Shown here piece by piece: positions 1 to 8,262 of a stretch of DNA of 64,000 nucleotides. Position numbers and translations under genes: made by a program. The notes below the pieces were generated by a model. That model was not told where the DNA came from. It worked only from the letters and a program-made list of their open reading frames with translations, and ran no database searches. Location of the stretch: NCBI GenBank assembly GCA_910584785.1, contig CAJUDX010000001.1:79322-143321 (forward strand), given 5' to 3'. This DNA is from an uncultured Lachnospiraceae bacterium (GTDB taxonomy: Bacteria; Bacillota; Clostridia; Lachnospirales; Lachnospiraceae). How positions within the stretch are numbered: position 1 is the stretch's first letter; each line of letters opens with the position of its first letter.

Positions 1-2001
1 GTGGCCCAGCAGTTTGCCGATGCCTTAAAGGTAAAGGGCAGGCGGGGCGACGGATTTATCGAATCGGAGGATGCCGTGATTACCTGGTGCGTGGGGCATT
101 TGGTGAGTATGAGCTATCCTGAAGCCTATGATCCTTCACTGAAGCGCTGGAGTTTGGAAACATTGCCCTTTCTTCCCAGGGAATATAAATATCAGGTCAT
201 CGACAGTGTGGCAAAACAGTTTGCCATTGTTTCCGGCTTATTAAACCGTAAGGATGTGGACAGAATATATGTGTGCACGGACTCCGGGCGGGAGGGAGAG
301 TATATTTACCGTCTGGTGGCACAGATGGCGGGGGTTAAGAACAAGGAGCAAAAACGGGTCTGGATTGATTCCCAGACGGAAGAGGAAATTCTCCGGGGAA
401 TCCAGCAGGCAAAGGATTTATCCTCTTACGATAATTTAAGTGCTTCCGCCTACCTTCGGGCGAAGGAAGACTATCTGATGGGCATTAATTTTTCCCGTGT
501 TCTGACCTTAAAGTACAGCCCTGTGCTTTCTGCCTATTTAAAAACCCGGTCTACGGTTGTATCGGTGGGCCGGGTTATGACCTGTGTGCTGGGGATGGTG
601 GTCCGCCGGGAGAGGGAGATTCGGGAGTTTGTGAAAACTCCATTTTACCGGGTAATCGGTGTCTTTTGTCTGGGAGAATTTTTTCTGGACGGAGAATGGA
701 AGGCGGTGGAGGGCTCAAAGTATGCCAATACGCCTGCTCTGTACAAGGAAAATGGTTTTAAGGAAAAAAAGGACGCAGAGGCCCTGATTGCCATGCTTAA
801 AGAAGATCCGCCGGTTACGGTCTGCCTGGCAGCGAAAGAGGTAAAAAAGGAGACAAAAAATCCGCCGCTTTTATATAATCTGGCGGAACTGCAAAATGAC
901 TGCTCCAAGATGTTTAAGATCAGCCCGGATCAGACGCTTCAGATTGTCCAGGAGCTTTATGAAAAGAAGCTGGTCACTTATCCCAGAACCGACGCCCGCG
1001 TATTATCAAGCGCAGTTGCCAAGGAAATCGCGCGAAATATCGGAGGCTTAAAAAGCTATGGGCCGATGTCTGTATTTGCCGGGAACGCCCTGGCGCTGGG
1101 GTTGTGGAAAACCATTGGAAAAACGCGGTATGTCAACGATAAACAAATTACCGACCACTATGCGATTATTCCCACAGGACAGGGCTTGGGGGCATTAAAC
1201 AGCCTGAAACCCTTATCCGAAAAAATTTACCAGGTGATTTGCCGGCGCTTTTTAAGTATTTTCTATCCTCCGGCGGTTTATCAGAAATATTCCCTTGACT
1301 TTGAACGGAAAAAAGAGCATTTCTTTGTCAATTTTAAGATTTTGCTGGAACCCGGCTATCTGCAGGTGAGCGATCCGAACATAGGAAAATCCGGCAGTGA
1401 GCAGGAAAACAGTACAGCGGCAGATCCGGTTAATTTGAAAAATGCAGAAAACCCTGCTTTTTTAGCCCAGTTAAAGACATTAAAAAAGGGTGATGTTTTG
1501 CCGGTTTCTGATTTTACCATTAAAGAAGGTGAGACTTCGCCGCCCAAGCGCTACACCTCCGGTTCCATGATCCTTGCCATGGAAAATGCAGGGCAATTGA
1601 TCGAAGATGAAGAGCTGCGGGCACAGATTAAGGGAAGCGGTATCGGCACCAGTGCAACGCGTGCGGAGATTTTAAAAAAGCTTGTTCATATTGAATATAT
1701 GGCGTTAAATAAAAAAACGCAGGTGATTACCCCTACCCTTTTGGGCGAAATGATTTATGAGGTAGTCTTTGCCTCGATTCGTCAGCTTTTAAATCCTGAA
1801 CTGACGGCAAGTTGGGAAAAGGGGCTGACCTATGTGGCGGAGGGCAGTATTTCCAGCGAGGAATATATGGAAAAGCTAAACCGCTTTGTGGCTGGCCGGA
1901 CCATGAATGTAAAGCAATTGAGCAACAGCAGTTTACTAAGGGAAAACTTTGACCGGGCTGCCGCATTTTACCAGCCGCAGGCAAAAGGAAAAAAAATATA
2001 G
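1..2001 (+). CDS. topB: DNA topoisomerase III (5' end missing)
   Basis: Type IA topoisomerase, which passes single strands to relax or decatenate DNA. The window opens inside the gene: the family N-terminus with its Lys-Pro-Ser-Val motif should lie about 15-17 residues before the first visible codon, so the GTG at position 1 is an internal Val. Visible are the rest of the Toprim domain with the acidic motif TDSGREGE (visible residues 93-100) and the catalytic Tyr327 in the motif TYPRTD. The protein ends in a short Lys-rich tail and lacks the C-terminal Cys4 zinc-finger region found in many relatives. The next gene follows after 19 bases, so the two may be cotranscribed. The family call is firm; the true start cannot be seen. 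Confidence 0.93.
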   Translation: MAQQFADALKVKGRRGDGFIESEDAVITWCVGHLVSMSYPEAYDPSLKRWSLETLPFLPREYKYQVIDSVAKQFAIVSGLLNRKDVDRIYVCTDSGREGEYIYRLVAQMAGVKNKEQKRVWIDSQTEEEILRGIQQAKDLSSYDNLSASAYLRAKEDYLMGINFSRVLTLKYSPVLSAYLKTRSTVVSVGRVMTCVLGMVVRREREIREFVKTPFYRVIGVFCLGEFFLDGEWKAVEGSKYANTPALYKENGFKEKKDAEALIAMLKEDPPVTVCLAAKEVKKETKNPPLLYNLAELQNDCSKMFKISPDQTLQIVQELYEKKLVTYPRTDARVLSSAVAKEIARNIGGLKSYGPMSVFAGNALALGLWKTIGKTRYVNDKQITDHYAIIPTGQGLGALNSLKPLSEKIYQVICRRFLSIFYPPAVYQKYSLDFERKKEHFFVNFKILLEPGYLQVSDPNIGKSGSEQENSTAADPVNLKNAENPAFLAQLKTLKKGDVLPVSDFTIKEGETSPPKRYTSGSMILAMENAGQLIEDEELRAQIKGSGIGTSATRAEILKKLVHIEYMALNKKTQVITPTLLGEMIYEVVFASIRQLLNPELTASWEKGLTYVAEGSISSEEYMEKLNRFVAGRTMNVKQLSNSSLLRENFDRAAAFYQPQAKGKKI

Positions 2002-2020
2002 ATCATGGAGGAAAAGGATA

Positions 2021-2701
2021 ATGAGATTAGAAGAAATGAAGAACACTGCGCTTTTTGACCTGGATCAGACGATTGCCGCACGGCTGTTCAATATGTACAC
2101 CTATCCCTGGGAGGTTTTAAGCCATATCGGAAAATGTATTACTTCCATTGGAAAACATTTGCCGGAGGAAGAATATGCCAAGCTTGGCGAGAATGTGTGG
2201 ATTCATAAAAGTGCCAGGATGGCCCGTTCTGTACTGATGACTGGCCCGGCGATTATCTGCGCAGGCGCTGAAGTGCGCCACAGTGCATTCCTGCGGGGAA
2301 ATACTATTGTGGGCGAGGGTGCTGTTGTGGGTAATTCCTGTGAGCTGAAAAATGTGATCCTCTTTAACCGCGTACAGGTTCCTCACTATAACTATGTGGG
2401 CGATTCGATTTTAGGCTATCGGGCCCACATGGGGGCAGGGGCAGTTACCTCTAATGTAAAATCAGATAAAACCCTGGTTAAGATCCATGCAGCAGACGGC
2501 GATGTGGAAACAGGGTTAAAGAAGGTTGGAGCTATGTTGGGCGATGGCGTCGAGGTTGGCTGCGGGTCCGTATTAAATCCGGGTACTGTGATTGGAAGAA
2601 GCAGCAATATTTATCCCCTTTCCAGCGTAAGAGGCTGTGTGGCGCCCAACTCAATTTATAAGAAGCAGGGCGAAGTGGTAGAGAGAGAGGAGAGGGAATA
2701 A
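2021..2701 (+). CDS. Left-handed beta-helix (hexapeptide) transferase-like protein
   Basis: A 226-residue protein. The start is the ATG at 2021, preceded by GGAGG at 2008-2011 with normal spacing; the open frame extends further upstream but only into topB. From about residue 65 to 210 it shows imperfect hexapeptide repeats rich in Gly, Val and Ile (for example GNTIVGEGAVVGNS and GDGVEVGCGSVLNPGTVIG), the mark of a left-handed parallel beta helix as in the C-terminal half of GlmU and sugar-nucleotide acyltransferases. No Rossmann-type nucleotidyltransferase half is present, so a full GlmU is excluded. Relatives are often labelled UDP-N-acetylglucosamine pyrophosphorylase; substrate and reaction cannot be told from the sequence. 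Confidence 0.75.
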   Translation: MRLEEMKNTALFDLDQTIAARLFNMYTYPWEVLSHIGKCITSIGKHLPEEEYAKLGENVWIHKSARMARSVLMTGPAIICAGAEVRHSAFLRGNTIVGEGAVVGNSCELKNVILFNRVQVPHYNYVGDSILGYRAHMGAGAVTSNVKSDKTLVKIHAADGDVETGLKKVGAMLGDGVEVGCGSVLNPGTVIGRSSNIYPLSSVRGCVAPNSIYKKQGEVVEREERE

Positions 2702-2715
2702 AGAAAAGGGAAACA

Positions 2716-2753
2716 GGGACAGACAGGAGATAAAGGGACAGACAGGAAATAAA
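2716..2753. repeat. 19-bp tandem direct repeat (2 copies)
   Basis: Directly after the stop codon at 2701, GGGACAGACAGGAGATAAA (2716-2734) is followed by a second copy differing at one base (2735-2753). No coding role is visible; probably a replication-slippage product. Confidence 0.7.
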
Positions 2754-2763
2754 AGAGAGAAAA

Positions 2764-2826
2764 AGACAGCTGCGCAAGAGGTAGTATATTAGGTATTCTA
2801 TCCTTTTGGCAGGTGTCTTTTTTCCT
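2764..2826 (+). terminator. Possible intrinsic terminator between convergent genes
   Basis: An imperfect long stem (arms around GACAGCTG and CAGGTGTC, with a further imperfect inner stem) is followed by a run of six T at about 2818-2823. It lies between the convergent ends of the beta-helix gene and upp. The stem has mismatches, so confidence is moderate. Confidence 0.4.
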
Positions 2827-2908
2827 TAGTTGAGATTTCTTAAATTATTGTTTACTTAAAATCGTTGATTTATGTTTGTTTACAAAATGTTATTTTTTAA
2901 TCGTAAAG

Positions 2909-3538
2909 TTACTTCGTCCCAAAAATCCGATCACCTGCGTCTCCTAATCCCGGACAGATATAGGCGTTTTCATTAAGGCAGCGATCCAGGTGCCCAACAT
3001 AGATTTGAATATCCGGGTGCGCATTTTGTAAGCGTTTAAGGCCTTCCGGGGCAGCGATAATCGCCATAAATTTAATTTTTCTTCCGCCGTGTGCTTTAAT
3101 AAAATCAACAGCAGCGACAGCTGAACCTCCGGTAGCCAGCATGGGATCGGTAACGACAATGGTTCGCTCATCAATGGGATTAGGCAGCTTACAGTAATAT
3201 TCGTGCGGCTCGTGAGTAACCTCATCCCGGTAGAGTCCGATATGTCCCACCTTAGCTGAAGGAACCAGGGCAAGGATTCCGTTTACCATGCCCAGCCCGG
3301 CCCGAAGGATAGGAACAACAGCAAGTTTTCTTCCGGCAATCATGGGGGTCATACAAGTTTCAATAGGGGTTTCAATTTCTACATCCGCAACAGGCAGATC
3401 CCTGAGTGCCTCGTAGCCCATCAGCATGGCAATTTCCTCCACCAGGGCACGAAATTCATTTGTCCCGGTATGTTTATCTCTTAGTTTGGAAATTTTGTGC
3501 TGAATTAATGGATGGTTAAAAACAATCGTTTGTTCCAT
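2909..3538 (-). CDS. upp: Uracil phosphoribosyltransferase
   Basis: Cytoplasmic pyrimidine salvage enzyme joining uracil and PRPP to give UMP. It is 209 residues, the usual length. The PRPP loop is visible as VVTDPMLATGGSA and the uracil-binding C-terminus as YICPGLGDAGDRIFGTK; the N-terminus runs VFNHPLIQHKISKLRD as in the family. The start at 3538 has AGGAAA a short way upstream and gives the conserved N-terminus; a longer frame to 3589 would add 17 residues without homology. It is monocistronic, with a promoter at 3628-3656, and is convergent with the preceding gene. Confidence 0.97.
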   Translation of the reverse strand: MEQTIVFNHPLIQHKISKLRDKHTGTNEFRALVEEIAMLMGYEALRDLPVADVEIETPIETCMTPMIAGRKLAVVPILRAGLGMVNGILALVPSAKVGHIGLYRDEVTHEPHEYYCKLPNPIDERTIVVTDPMLATGGSAVAAVDFIKAHGGRKIKFMAIIAAPEGLKRLQNAHPDIQIYVGHLDRCLNENAYICPGLGDAGDRIFGTK

Positions 3539-3611
3539 GGCGGTTTCCTTTCTCTTTTTCACGTTATTCATTAAGTGCTGTGTGCACAAAAAACAGTGAT
3601 GGCATGTTGTT

Positions 3612-3656
3612 AAACTATCTGATGTATAGTTTATCCTTATGAGGGCAGTACGTCAA
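3612..3656 (-). promoter_or_regulatory. upp promoter with overlapping dyad
   Basis: Read on the minus strand: TTGACG (3651-3656), 17-base spacer, TAAACT (3628-3633). The -10 sits in a 7-bp inverted repeat AAACTAT-N7-ATAGTTT at 3612-3632, which could be an operator. The regulator is unknown. Confidence 0.6.
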
Positions 3657-3702
3657 GTTTTTCTGTAAGTTCTTTATCGCTTTTCCAGCAAATTCTTTGA
3701 TT

Positions 3703-4533
3703 TTACTTGGTTTCCGGCGTAAATTTTATAATCGCATAGTCGCCGATGGCATGGGGAACCGGGATGGAGAAGTAGATGATGCCCTGTTTTTCATAGCTGA
3801 AAGAGGAGGGCCAGGTTACTTCTGCATCGAACGGAAAATCGGCTTTGGTAAAGATATCGGTATAATATGCAATGTCCATCATCTGACGCGCCTCAAGTAC
3901 ATCCGCCAGGGAGCCCTTACCTGTCTCTTCAAACTGTACATCATCACTTAAAACATAGCCAGCCATTGTATAAGGATCGGCGAAGTCGGAAAGCCCAAGA
4001 TCGGTACCGGCAATCAGGTCATAGGTGTTGGAATAGAATAAATTTACCGGGTGGGGGGCCCCGTCCAGTGAAGCATAGCCGGTATAAAGGGCAGTAATTC
4101 GTTTCCTGGTCAGCGCGGGAACCTGACATTTGATGTCAATGGTGCATTTTCCGCCTTCGGTGTCCCAGGCCTTTAGCAGAGAGAGAGCATTCTCCATTAA
4201 GTGCTGATTGATTTGATCCTGTTTTGCGGAGTCACTCATCTGGGAAATTACCGGGTATTCAATACGGATTTTCCCGTCGCTTTCATAGGCGGCAATCTGG
4301 TAGGAGAGGCTTTGCACCTCATCACCCTCTGCGGCTGTCTGTGTGGTTGGAGCAGGTGTGGTCTCCGGTGGCGCTGTGGTTTCCGGCTCTTGGGCAGGGG
4401 CTTCGGTGGTGTGGATGGATGAAAGGTCGATTTTATCCGGGGTTTCCGAACGGGATACAATCACAGCGACAGCAGCGCCGATAACAATAACACCAGCGAC
4501 AGCAGCGCTGATGATAACATTTCGATTTAACAT
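3703..4533 (-). CDS. Membrane-anchored DUF4163/DUF3298 (RsiV-like) protein
   Basis: A 276-residue protein with one N-terminal membrane helix (about residues 7-26, Ala/Val/Ile-rich), a Thr/Pro/Glu-rich extracellular linker (about 33-70) and a C-terminal alpha/beta domain. The pattern of a DUF4163-like part followed by a DUF3298-like end (PFDAEVTWPSSFSYEKQGII, IGDYAIIKF) resembles the extracellular part of RsiV and PdaC. No lipobox Cys and no anti-sigma cytoplasmic domain are visible, so it is not a complete RsiV. A good AAGGAGG precedes the ATG. The expected place of action is the outer face of the membrane; the ligand is unknown and the domain call is by resemblance only. Confidence 0.6.
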   Translation of the reverse strand: MLNRNVIISAAVAGVIVIGAAVAVIVSRSETPDKIDLSSIHTTEAPAQEPETTAPPETTPAPTTQTAAEGDEVQSLSYQIAAYESDGKIRIEYPVISQMSDSAKQDQINQHLMENALSLLKAWDTEGGKCTIDIKCQVPALTRKRITALYTGYASLDGAPHPVNLFYSNTYDLIAGTDLGLSDFADPYTMAGYVLSDDVQFEETGKGSLADVLEARQMMDIAYYTDIFTKADFPFDAEVTWPSSFSYEKQGIIYFSIPVPHAIGDYAIIKFTPETK

Positions 4534-4731
4534 AAAGAATCCTCCTTAACATTTGGCTGAATGGGAATTACCCTAAAATTGCTTTTATTATATCGGAAAA
4601 TCATGACCAGGTTTTGAAGAAAAACTTACAATATTCTAAATAATTTTCCATGATTCGACATGAGATTAAATAATTTTCCGTTATTTGGCAGGAAAAAGAA
4701 AAGAGGGAAAAGATAAAAGAAAAAACAAAAA

Positions 4732-4750
4732 GGTAGTTGACACTAACTTG
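4732..4750. promoter_or_regulatory. 19-bp dyad O1, candidate iron-repressor operator
   Basis: GGTAGTTGACACTAACTTG. Its reverse complement fits TAAGTTA-N5-AACTAAC at 12 of 14 arm positions. It covers the -35 element of the feo promoter, where a bound repressor would block RNA polymerase. Confidence 0.6.
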
Positions 4751-4765
4751 ATTATGTGCTATGCT
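4737..4765 (+). promoter_or_regulatory. Promoter of the feo operon
   Basis: TTGACA (4737-4742), 17-base spacer, TATGCT (4760-4765): a near-consensus vegetative promoter about 120 bases upstream of the first feoA. It is flanked by dyads O1 and O2. Confidence 0.8.
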
Positions 4766-4777
4766 TACCCATGGAAA

Positions 4778-4796
4778 TAAGTTATACATAACTAAC
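4778..4796. promoter_or_regulatory. 19-bp dyad O2, candidate iron-repressor operator
   Basis: TAAGTTATACATAACTAAC, containing the perfect inverted repeat AGTTAT-AC-ATAACT. It lies just past the expected transcription start. The arms are identical to those of O3 at 5390-5408. The shape (19-bp AT-rich dyad with TTAG/CTAA ends) recalls DtxR/IdeR-family sites rather than a Fur box; this is inference. Confidence 0.7.
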
Positions 4797-4888
4797 TGCA
4801 TGCGTTTATCTAAGATAATAATGACATTCAGGCTGCTGTATGCTTTTATGCAGCTAAGTCCGGCTAAGAAAGGTTAGGAGGGATTATG

Positions 4889-5098
4889 ATGCCTTTAACG
4901 ATGGCGGAGTCTGGTAAGGTAAACCAGATAAAGAAGGTTGGAGGGAAAGAGGAAACGCGCCGTTTTTTAGAAAGCCTGGGTTTTGTGGCTGGGGGAGAGA
5001 TTACCATTATTTCCAAAATCAGCGGTAATGTTATTGTCAATGTCAGGGAATCCCGTGTGGCGATCAGCCGTGAGATGGCGAATAAAATTTTAGTTTAA
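4889..5098 (+). CDS. feoA: FeoA-family ferrous iron transport protein (first copy)
   Basis: A 69-residue SH3-like FeoA domain protein, a small cytoplasmic partner of FeoB. The family pattern is visible: a central LGFVAGGEITIISKISGNVIV segment and a C-terminal Ile-Ser-Arg-Glu-Met-Ala. Two ATGs are adjacent (4886 and 4889). The second is chosen because AGGAGGG at 4876-4882 leaves a six-base spacer to it but only three to the first. It heads the iron operon and is followed 15 bases later by a second, more divergent FeoA gene. Two single-domain feoA genes before feoB are common in Clostridia. Transcription is expected to be repressed by iron through the dyads upstream. Confidence 0.92.
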   Translation: MPLTMAESGKVNQIKKVGGKEETRRFLESLGFVAGGEITIISKISGNVIVNVRESRVAISREMANKILV

Positions 5099-5113
5099 AG
5101 GAGAGCAGGGCAG

Positions 5114-5335
5114 ATGGAAACATTAAAGGATATTGGTTGCGGAAGGTCAGTAAAGGTAGTAAAGCTTCATGGCACAGGTGCGGTTAAACGCCGGATTATG
5201 GATATGGGGCTGACGAAAGGAACAGAGGTCTATGTGCGGAAGGTAGCGCCTTTGGGCGATCCGGTGGAGGTAACCGTTCGGGGCTATGAGCTGTCTTTGC
5301 GCAGGGAAGATGCACAGATGGTTGAGGTGCAGTGA
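5114..5335 (+). CDS. feoA: FeoA-family ferrous iron transport protein (second copy)
   Basis: A 73-residue FeoA domain protein. Typical features are the RRIMDMGLTKGTEVYVRKVAP core and the end VRGYELSLRREDAQMVEV, which match the SH3-like fold of FeoA better than the first copy does. AAAGGAGAG precedes the ATG. It lies 15 bases after the first feoA and 219 bases before feoB; that gap contains a third 19-bp dyad and a possible separate feoB promoter, so the FeoA pair and FeoB may be expressed partly independently. It probably modulates the FeoB pore or GTPase at the membrane. Confidence 0.95.
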   Translation: METLKDIGCGRSVKVVKLHGTGAVKRRIMDMGLTKGTEVYVRKVAPLGDPVEVTVRGYELSLRREDAQMVEVQ

Positions 5336-5554
5336 GGTACATGGGTAGCATGGGGGATGGCAGCCGTGAAGGCGCTTTTCTTTTTGTATTAAGTTAGATT
5401 GAACTAACCAAGGGGTTGGCGCGTTCATCCTTAGGCTGGTGTGACGGCACATGAATTTTCCGCCCAGCTGCGGGACGAAGAATGAACATATCACAATATA
5501 ATGGGGATTGGAAAAGAAGAAATGAGATGATGCAGAAATGAGGAGGAAAAAAAG
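5336..5554 (+). other. feoA-feoB spacer with possible internal promoter
   Basis: No coding sequence is seen. The spacer holds dyad O3 (listed separately), a small GC hairpin followed by a T-rich stretch at about 5360-5387 that might attenuate read-through, and TATAAT at 5497-5502 without a convincing -35. Confidence 0.4.
5390..5408. promoter_or_regulatory. 19-bp dyad O3 before feoB, candidate iron-repressor operator
   Basis: TAAGTTAGATTGAACTAAC. Both 7-base arms are identical to those of O2 (4778-4796) while the five central bases differ, as expected of a protein binding site rather than a duplicated stretch. Confidence 0.65.
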
Positions 5555-7693
5555 ATGACAGTGAAAATTGCACTGGCAGGGAATCCGAATAGTGGAAAAA
5601 CCACACTGTTTAATGCATTAACAGGATCAAATCAGTTTGTGGGAAATTGGCCAGGAGTAACCGTAGAAAAGAAAGAAGGAAAACTTAAAGGATACAGGGA
5701 GGCAACATTAATTGACCTTCCGGGCATTTATTCTCTTTCGCCTTATACCCTGGAAGAGGTGGTGGCAAGAAATTACCTGATTGGCGAACGCCCGGATGCT
5801 ATTTTAAATATTGTGGACGGAACTAATCTGGAAAGAAATCTGTATTTATCCACGCAGCTGATGGAGCTGGGGATTCCGGTGATTATGGCGGTGAATATGA
5901 TAGATCTTGTGCAGAAAAATGGCGACAAGCTGGATATTCAGGCGCTGGCACGTGATTTGGGTTGTGAGGTTGTGGAAATTTCAGCCCTGAAAGGGACGGG
6001 AATTGCACAAGCGGCAGAAAGAGCTGTTGCTGTGGCAGAGGCTAAGGCAGTCCAATTGCCAGTGCATCGGTTTGGAGATGAAGTGGAGGCCTGCCTGGAG
6101 GAGATCGAAAGTCAGCTGGGCGAGGATATTCCTAAAGAACAAAGACGGTTTTACGCGATTAAGCTTTTTGAGCGGGATAGTAAGCTTGTAGAGGGAATGC
6201 AGCGGGTGCCCAATGTCGAAGGTCTGATTTGTCAGGCAGAAGAAGTCTTAGACGATGACAGCGAAAGTATTATCACAAATGAACGTTATACTTATCTTTC
6301 CCGGATCATTGACGACAGTTATGTTAAACAGAGAAAAAACCAGTTAAGCATTTCCGATAAAATTGACCGTGTGGTAACGAACCGCATTCTGGCCCTGCCG
6401 GTTTTTGCCGCTGTGATGTGGCTGGTTTACTACATTTCAGTAACGACCATAGGAACCATGTTTACGGACTGGACCAATGATGTATTATTTGGTGAAATCA
6501 TTCCGCCTGCTGTGGAAAATCTTTTGATCAGCATCAACTGTGCCGACTGGCTGCAGGGGCTGATCCTGGATGGAATCGTTGCCGGAGTGGGGGCAGTGCT
6601 GGGCTTTGTTCCGCAAATGCTGGTGCTGTTTATCTTTCTGGCTTTTCTGGAGTCCTGCGGCTATATGGCAAGAATTGCTTTTATTATGGACCGTATTTTC
6701 CGCAAATTTGGTCTTTCAGGGAAGTCCTTTATTCCGATGCTGATTGGCACCGGCTGCGGGGTGCCCGGTGTTATGGCCTCCCGTACGATAGAAAATGACC
6801 GTGACAGAAAAATGACCATTATCACCACAACCTTTATCCCGTGCGGCGCAAAGCTTCCGATAATTGCCCTGATTGCCGGCGCATTATTTGGAGGGGCGGC
6901 CTGGGTGGCGCCAAGTGCGTATTTTGTGGGGATTGCCGCCATTATCTGTTCAGGTATTATTTTGAAAAAAACGAAACACTTTGCCGGGGACCCTGCTCCC
7001 TTTGTGATGGAACTCCCCGCCTATCATATGCCTACCATAGGCAATGTGCTCCGCAGTATGTGGGAACGCGGCTGGTCCTTCATTAAAAAGGCAGGAACGG
7101 TCATCCTGTTATCGACAATATTTGTATGGTTTACCTCGTCCTTTGGCCTTGTGGGCGGACAGCTGGGTATGGTCGAGGATTTAAGCCAGGGCTTTTTAGC
7201 TGGTATTGGAAAAGCCATTGCCTGGATCTTCACACCATTAGGCTGGGGCGACTGGAAAATGGCAGTTGCCGCTATCACTGGCCTGGTGGCAAAAGAAAAT
7301 GTTGTGGGAACCCTGGGAATCCTCTTTGGCTTTGCTGAGGTGGCAGAGGACGGAAGTGAAATATGGGGCAATCTTGCCAGCAGCTATAGTGCTGCCGCCG
7401 CGTATTCTTTTTTAACGTTTAACCTTCTGTGCGCGCCCTGCTTTGCAGCGATTGGTGCAATTAAAAGGGAAATGAACAGCACAAGATGGACCTGGTTTGC
7501 CATCGGCTATCAGACCCTGCTGGCTTATGCCGTTTCTCTTTGTGTTTATCAGATAGGAAGCTTTATTACTTTGGGCAGGTTTAAAATAGGGACGGGAATT
7601 GCATCCTTGCTTTTATTCGCCTTCCTTTACCTTCTCCTGCGTCCGGCTGGCGGAAAAAGCGAAATCAGGGTAAAAGGGCTGGCTAAGGTGTAG
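5555..7693 (+). CDS. feoB: Ferrous iron transporter FeoB
   Basis: Membrane Fe(II) permease with an N-terminal G-protein domain. Visible are G1 GNPNSGKT (9-16), G3 DLPG (54-57), G4 NMID (114-117) and G5 SALKGTG, then a helical spacer to about residue 260. The membrane part includes the two Gate repeats, with conserved GTGCGVPGVMASRTIEN, FIPCGAKLPI and GLVAKENVVGTLGILFGF segments. The length of 712 residues is usual for clostridial FeoB without a fused FeoC. AGGAGG precedes the ATG. It is followed by the small Cys-rich partner at 7808. Iron regulation is inferred from dyad O3 upstream. Confidence 0.97.
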   Translation: MTVKIALAGNPNSGKTTLFNALTGSNQFVGNWPGVTVEKKEGKLKGYREATLIDLPGIYSLSPYTLEEVVARNYLIGERPDAILNIVDGTNLERNLYLSTQLMELGIPVIMAVNMIDLVQKNGDKLDIQALARDLGCEVVEISALKGTGIAQAAERAVAVAEAKAVQLPVHRFGDEVEACLEEIESQLGEDIPKEQRRFYAIKLFERDSKLVEGMQRVPNVEGLICQAEEVLDDDSESIITNERYTYLSRIIDDSYVKQRKNQLSISDKIDRVVTNRILALPVFAAVMWLVYYISVTTIGTMFTDWTNDVLFGEIIPPAVENLLISINCADWLQGLILDGIVAGVGAVLGFVPQMLVLFIFLAFLESCGYMARIAFIMDRIFRKFGLSGKSFIPMLIGTGCGVPGVMASRTIENDRDRKMTIITTTFIPCGAKLPIIALIAGALFGGAAWVAPSAYFVGIAAIICSGIILKKTKHFAGDPAPFVMELPAYHMPTIGNVLRSMWERGWSFIKKAGTVILLSTIFVWFTSSFGLVGGQLGMVEDLSQGFLAGIGKAIAWIFTPLGWGDWKMAVAAITGLVAKENVVGTLGILFGFAEVAEDGSEIWGNLASSYSAAAAYSFLTFNLLCAPCFAAIGAIKREMNSTRWTWFAIGYQTLLAYAVSLCVYQIGSFITLGRFKIGTGIASLLLFAFLYLLLRPAGGKSEIRVKGLAKV

Positions 7694-7807
7694 TTTGGGG
7701 GAGAGAAGAGTAGATTTTCTATAAAGTGCTGTGTCTGCTGGCAGGCACAGCAAAGATTAGATATAGAATTAGGATAGAACGAAGATAAGGAAAGGAAGGA
7801 AGAGAAG

Positions 7808-7987
7808 ATGTCTTGGCTGATGCAAAATCTTGGCACAATTATTCCGGCAGTATTGGTATTTGGCATTGCAGCCCTTGCTGCCAGAAGTGTGTGGAAAAAT
7901 AAAAAAGCCGGGAAATGCTGCGGAAGCTGCGGCGGATGCAGCTGCGGGGATGGAAGCCATCGCTGCGGTCATGGTGCTGACTTGTAA
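7808..7987 (+). CDS. FeoB-associated Cys-rich membrane protein
   Basis: A 59-residue protein with one N-terminal membrane helix (about residues 8-26, rich in Ile, Ala and Val), a short basic stretch and a Cys/Gly-rich tail (KCCGSCGGCSCGDGSHRCG). This is the layout of the small FeoB-associated Cys-rich proteins found just after feoB in Clostridia. AGGAAGG lies upstream of the ATG. The spacing from feoB is 114 bases. The tail could bind iron or pass it on; the function has not been worked out to my knowledge. The reading rests on position, the membrane helix and six Cys residues. Confidence 0.88.
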   Translation: MSWLMQNLGTIIPAVLVFGIAALAARSVWKNKKAGKCCGSCGGCSCGDGSHRCGHGADL

Positions 7988-8188
7988 AAGTGAACTGTTC
8001 CCCGTCAACTAAACAATTAAAAAATATAAATTTATGTGATGTTGTTTCATTTTAACATGGATTTTTTTGTTGTCAGATGAAATAGAGAAGGTGACAGCTG
8101 AACAATATTTTTGAAAATTGGAAGTGTGGTTGAAATTTTTTTCGGGAAACTACCGATAGACGGTTAGCCCGTTATATATTATAAGTAA

Positions 8189-8230
8189 AAATAACCGCTT
8201 AGCTTGTCAGGCAGGCAAGGGCGGTTATTT
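8189..8230. terminator. Bidirectional terminator between feo locus and glycosyltransferase gene
   Basis: A perfect 10-bp stem AAATAACCGC (8189-8198) / GCGGTTATTT (8221-8230), with an inner CTTG/CAAG pairing. Its A/T-rich flanks supply a T tract in both directions. It sits between convergent genes. The rest of 7988-8262 shows no feature. Confidence 0.75.
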
Positions 8231-8262
8231 CTGCGTTTTATCATTATCTCCAGAGTAAAAAA

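Larger units (their letters stand above)
4534..4888 (+). other. Regulatory region upstream of the feo genes
   Basis: No gene is seen in this stretch of about 355 bases. It holds a direct repeat TAAATAATTTTCC (two copies about 33 bases apart, near 4637 and 4671), the feo promoter and two 19-bp dyads listed separately, and a small hairpin (GCTGTAT 4835-4841 pairing with ATGCAGC 4848-4854) in the presumed 5' leader. Confidence 0.6.

Noticed and set aside
1..3. GTG at position 1 as start of topoisomerase III
   Set aside because: The sequence aligns from about residue 17 of the family; the conserved N-terminal Lys-Pro-Ser motif is missing, so the gene is cut by the window edge.
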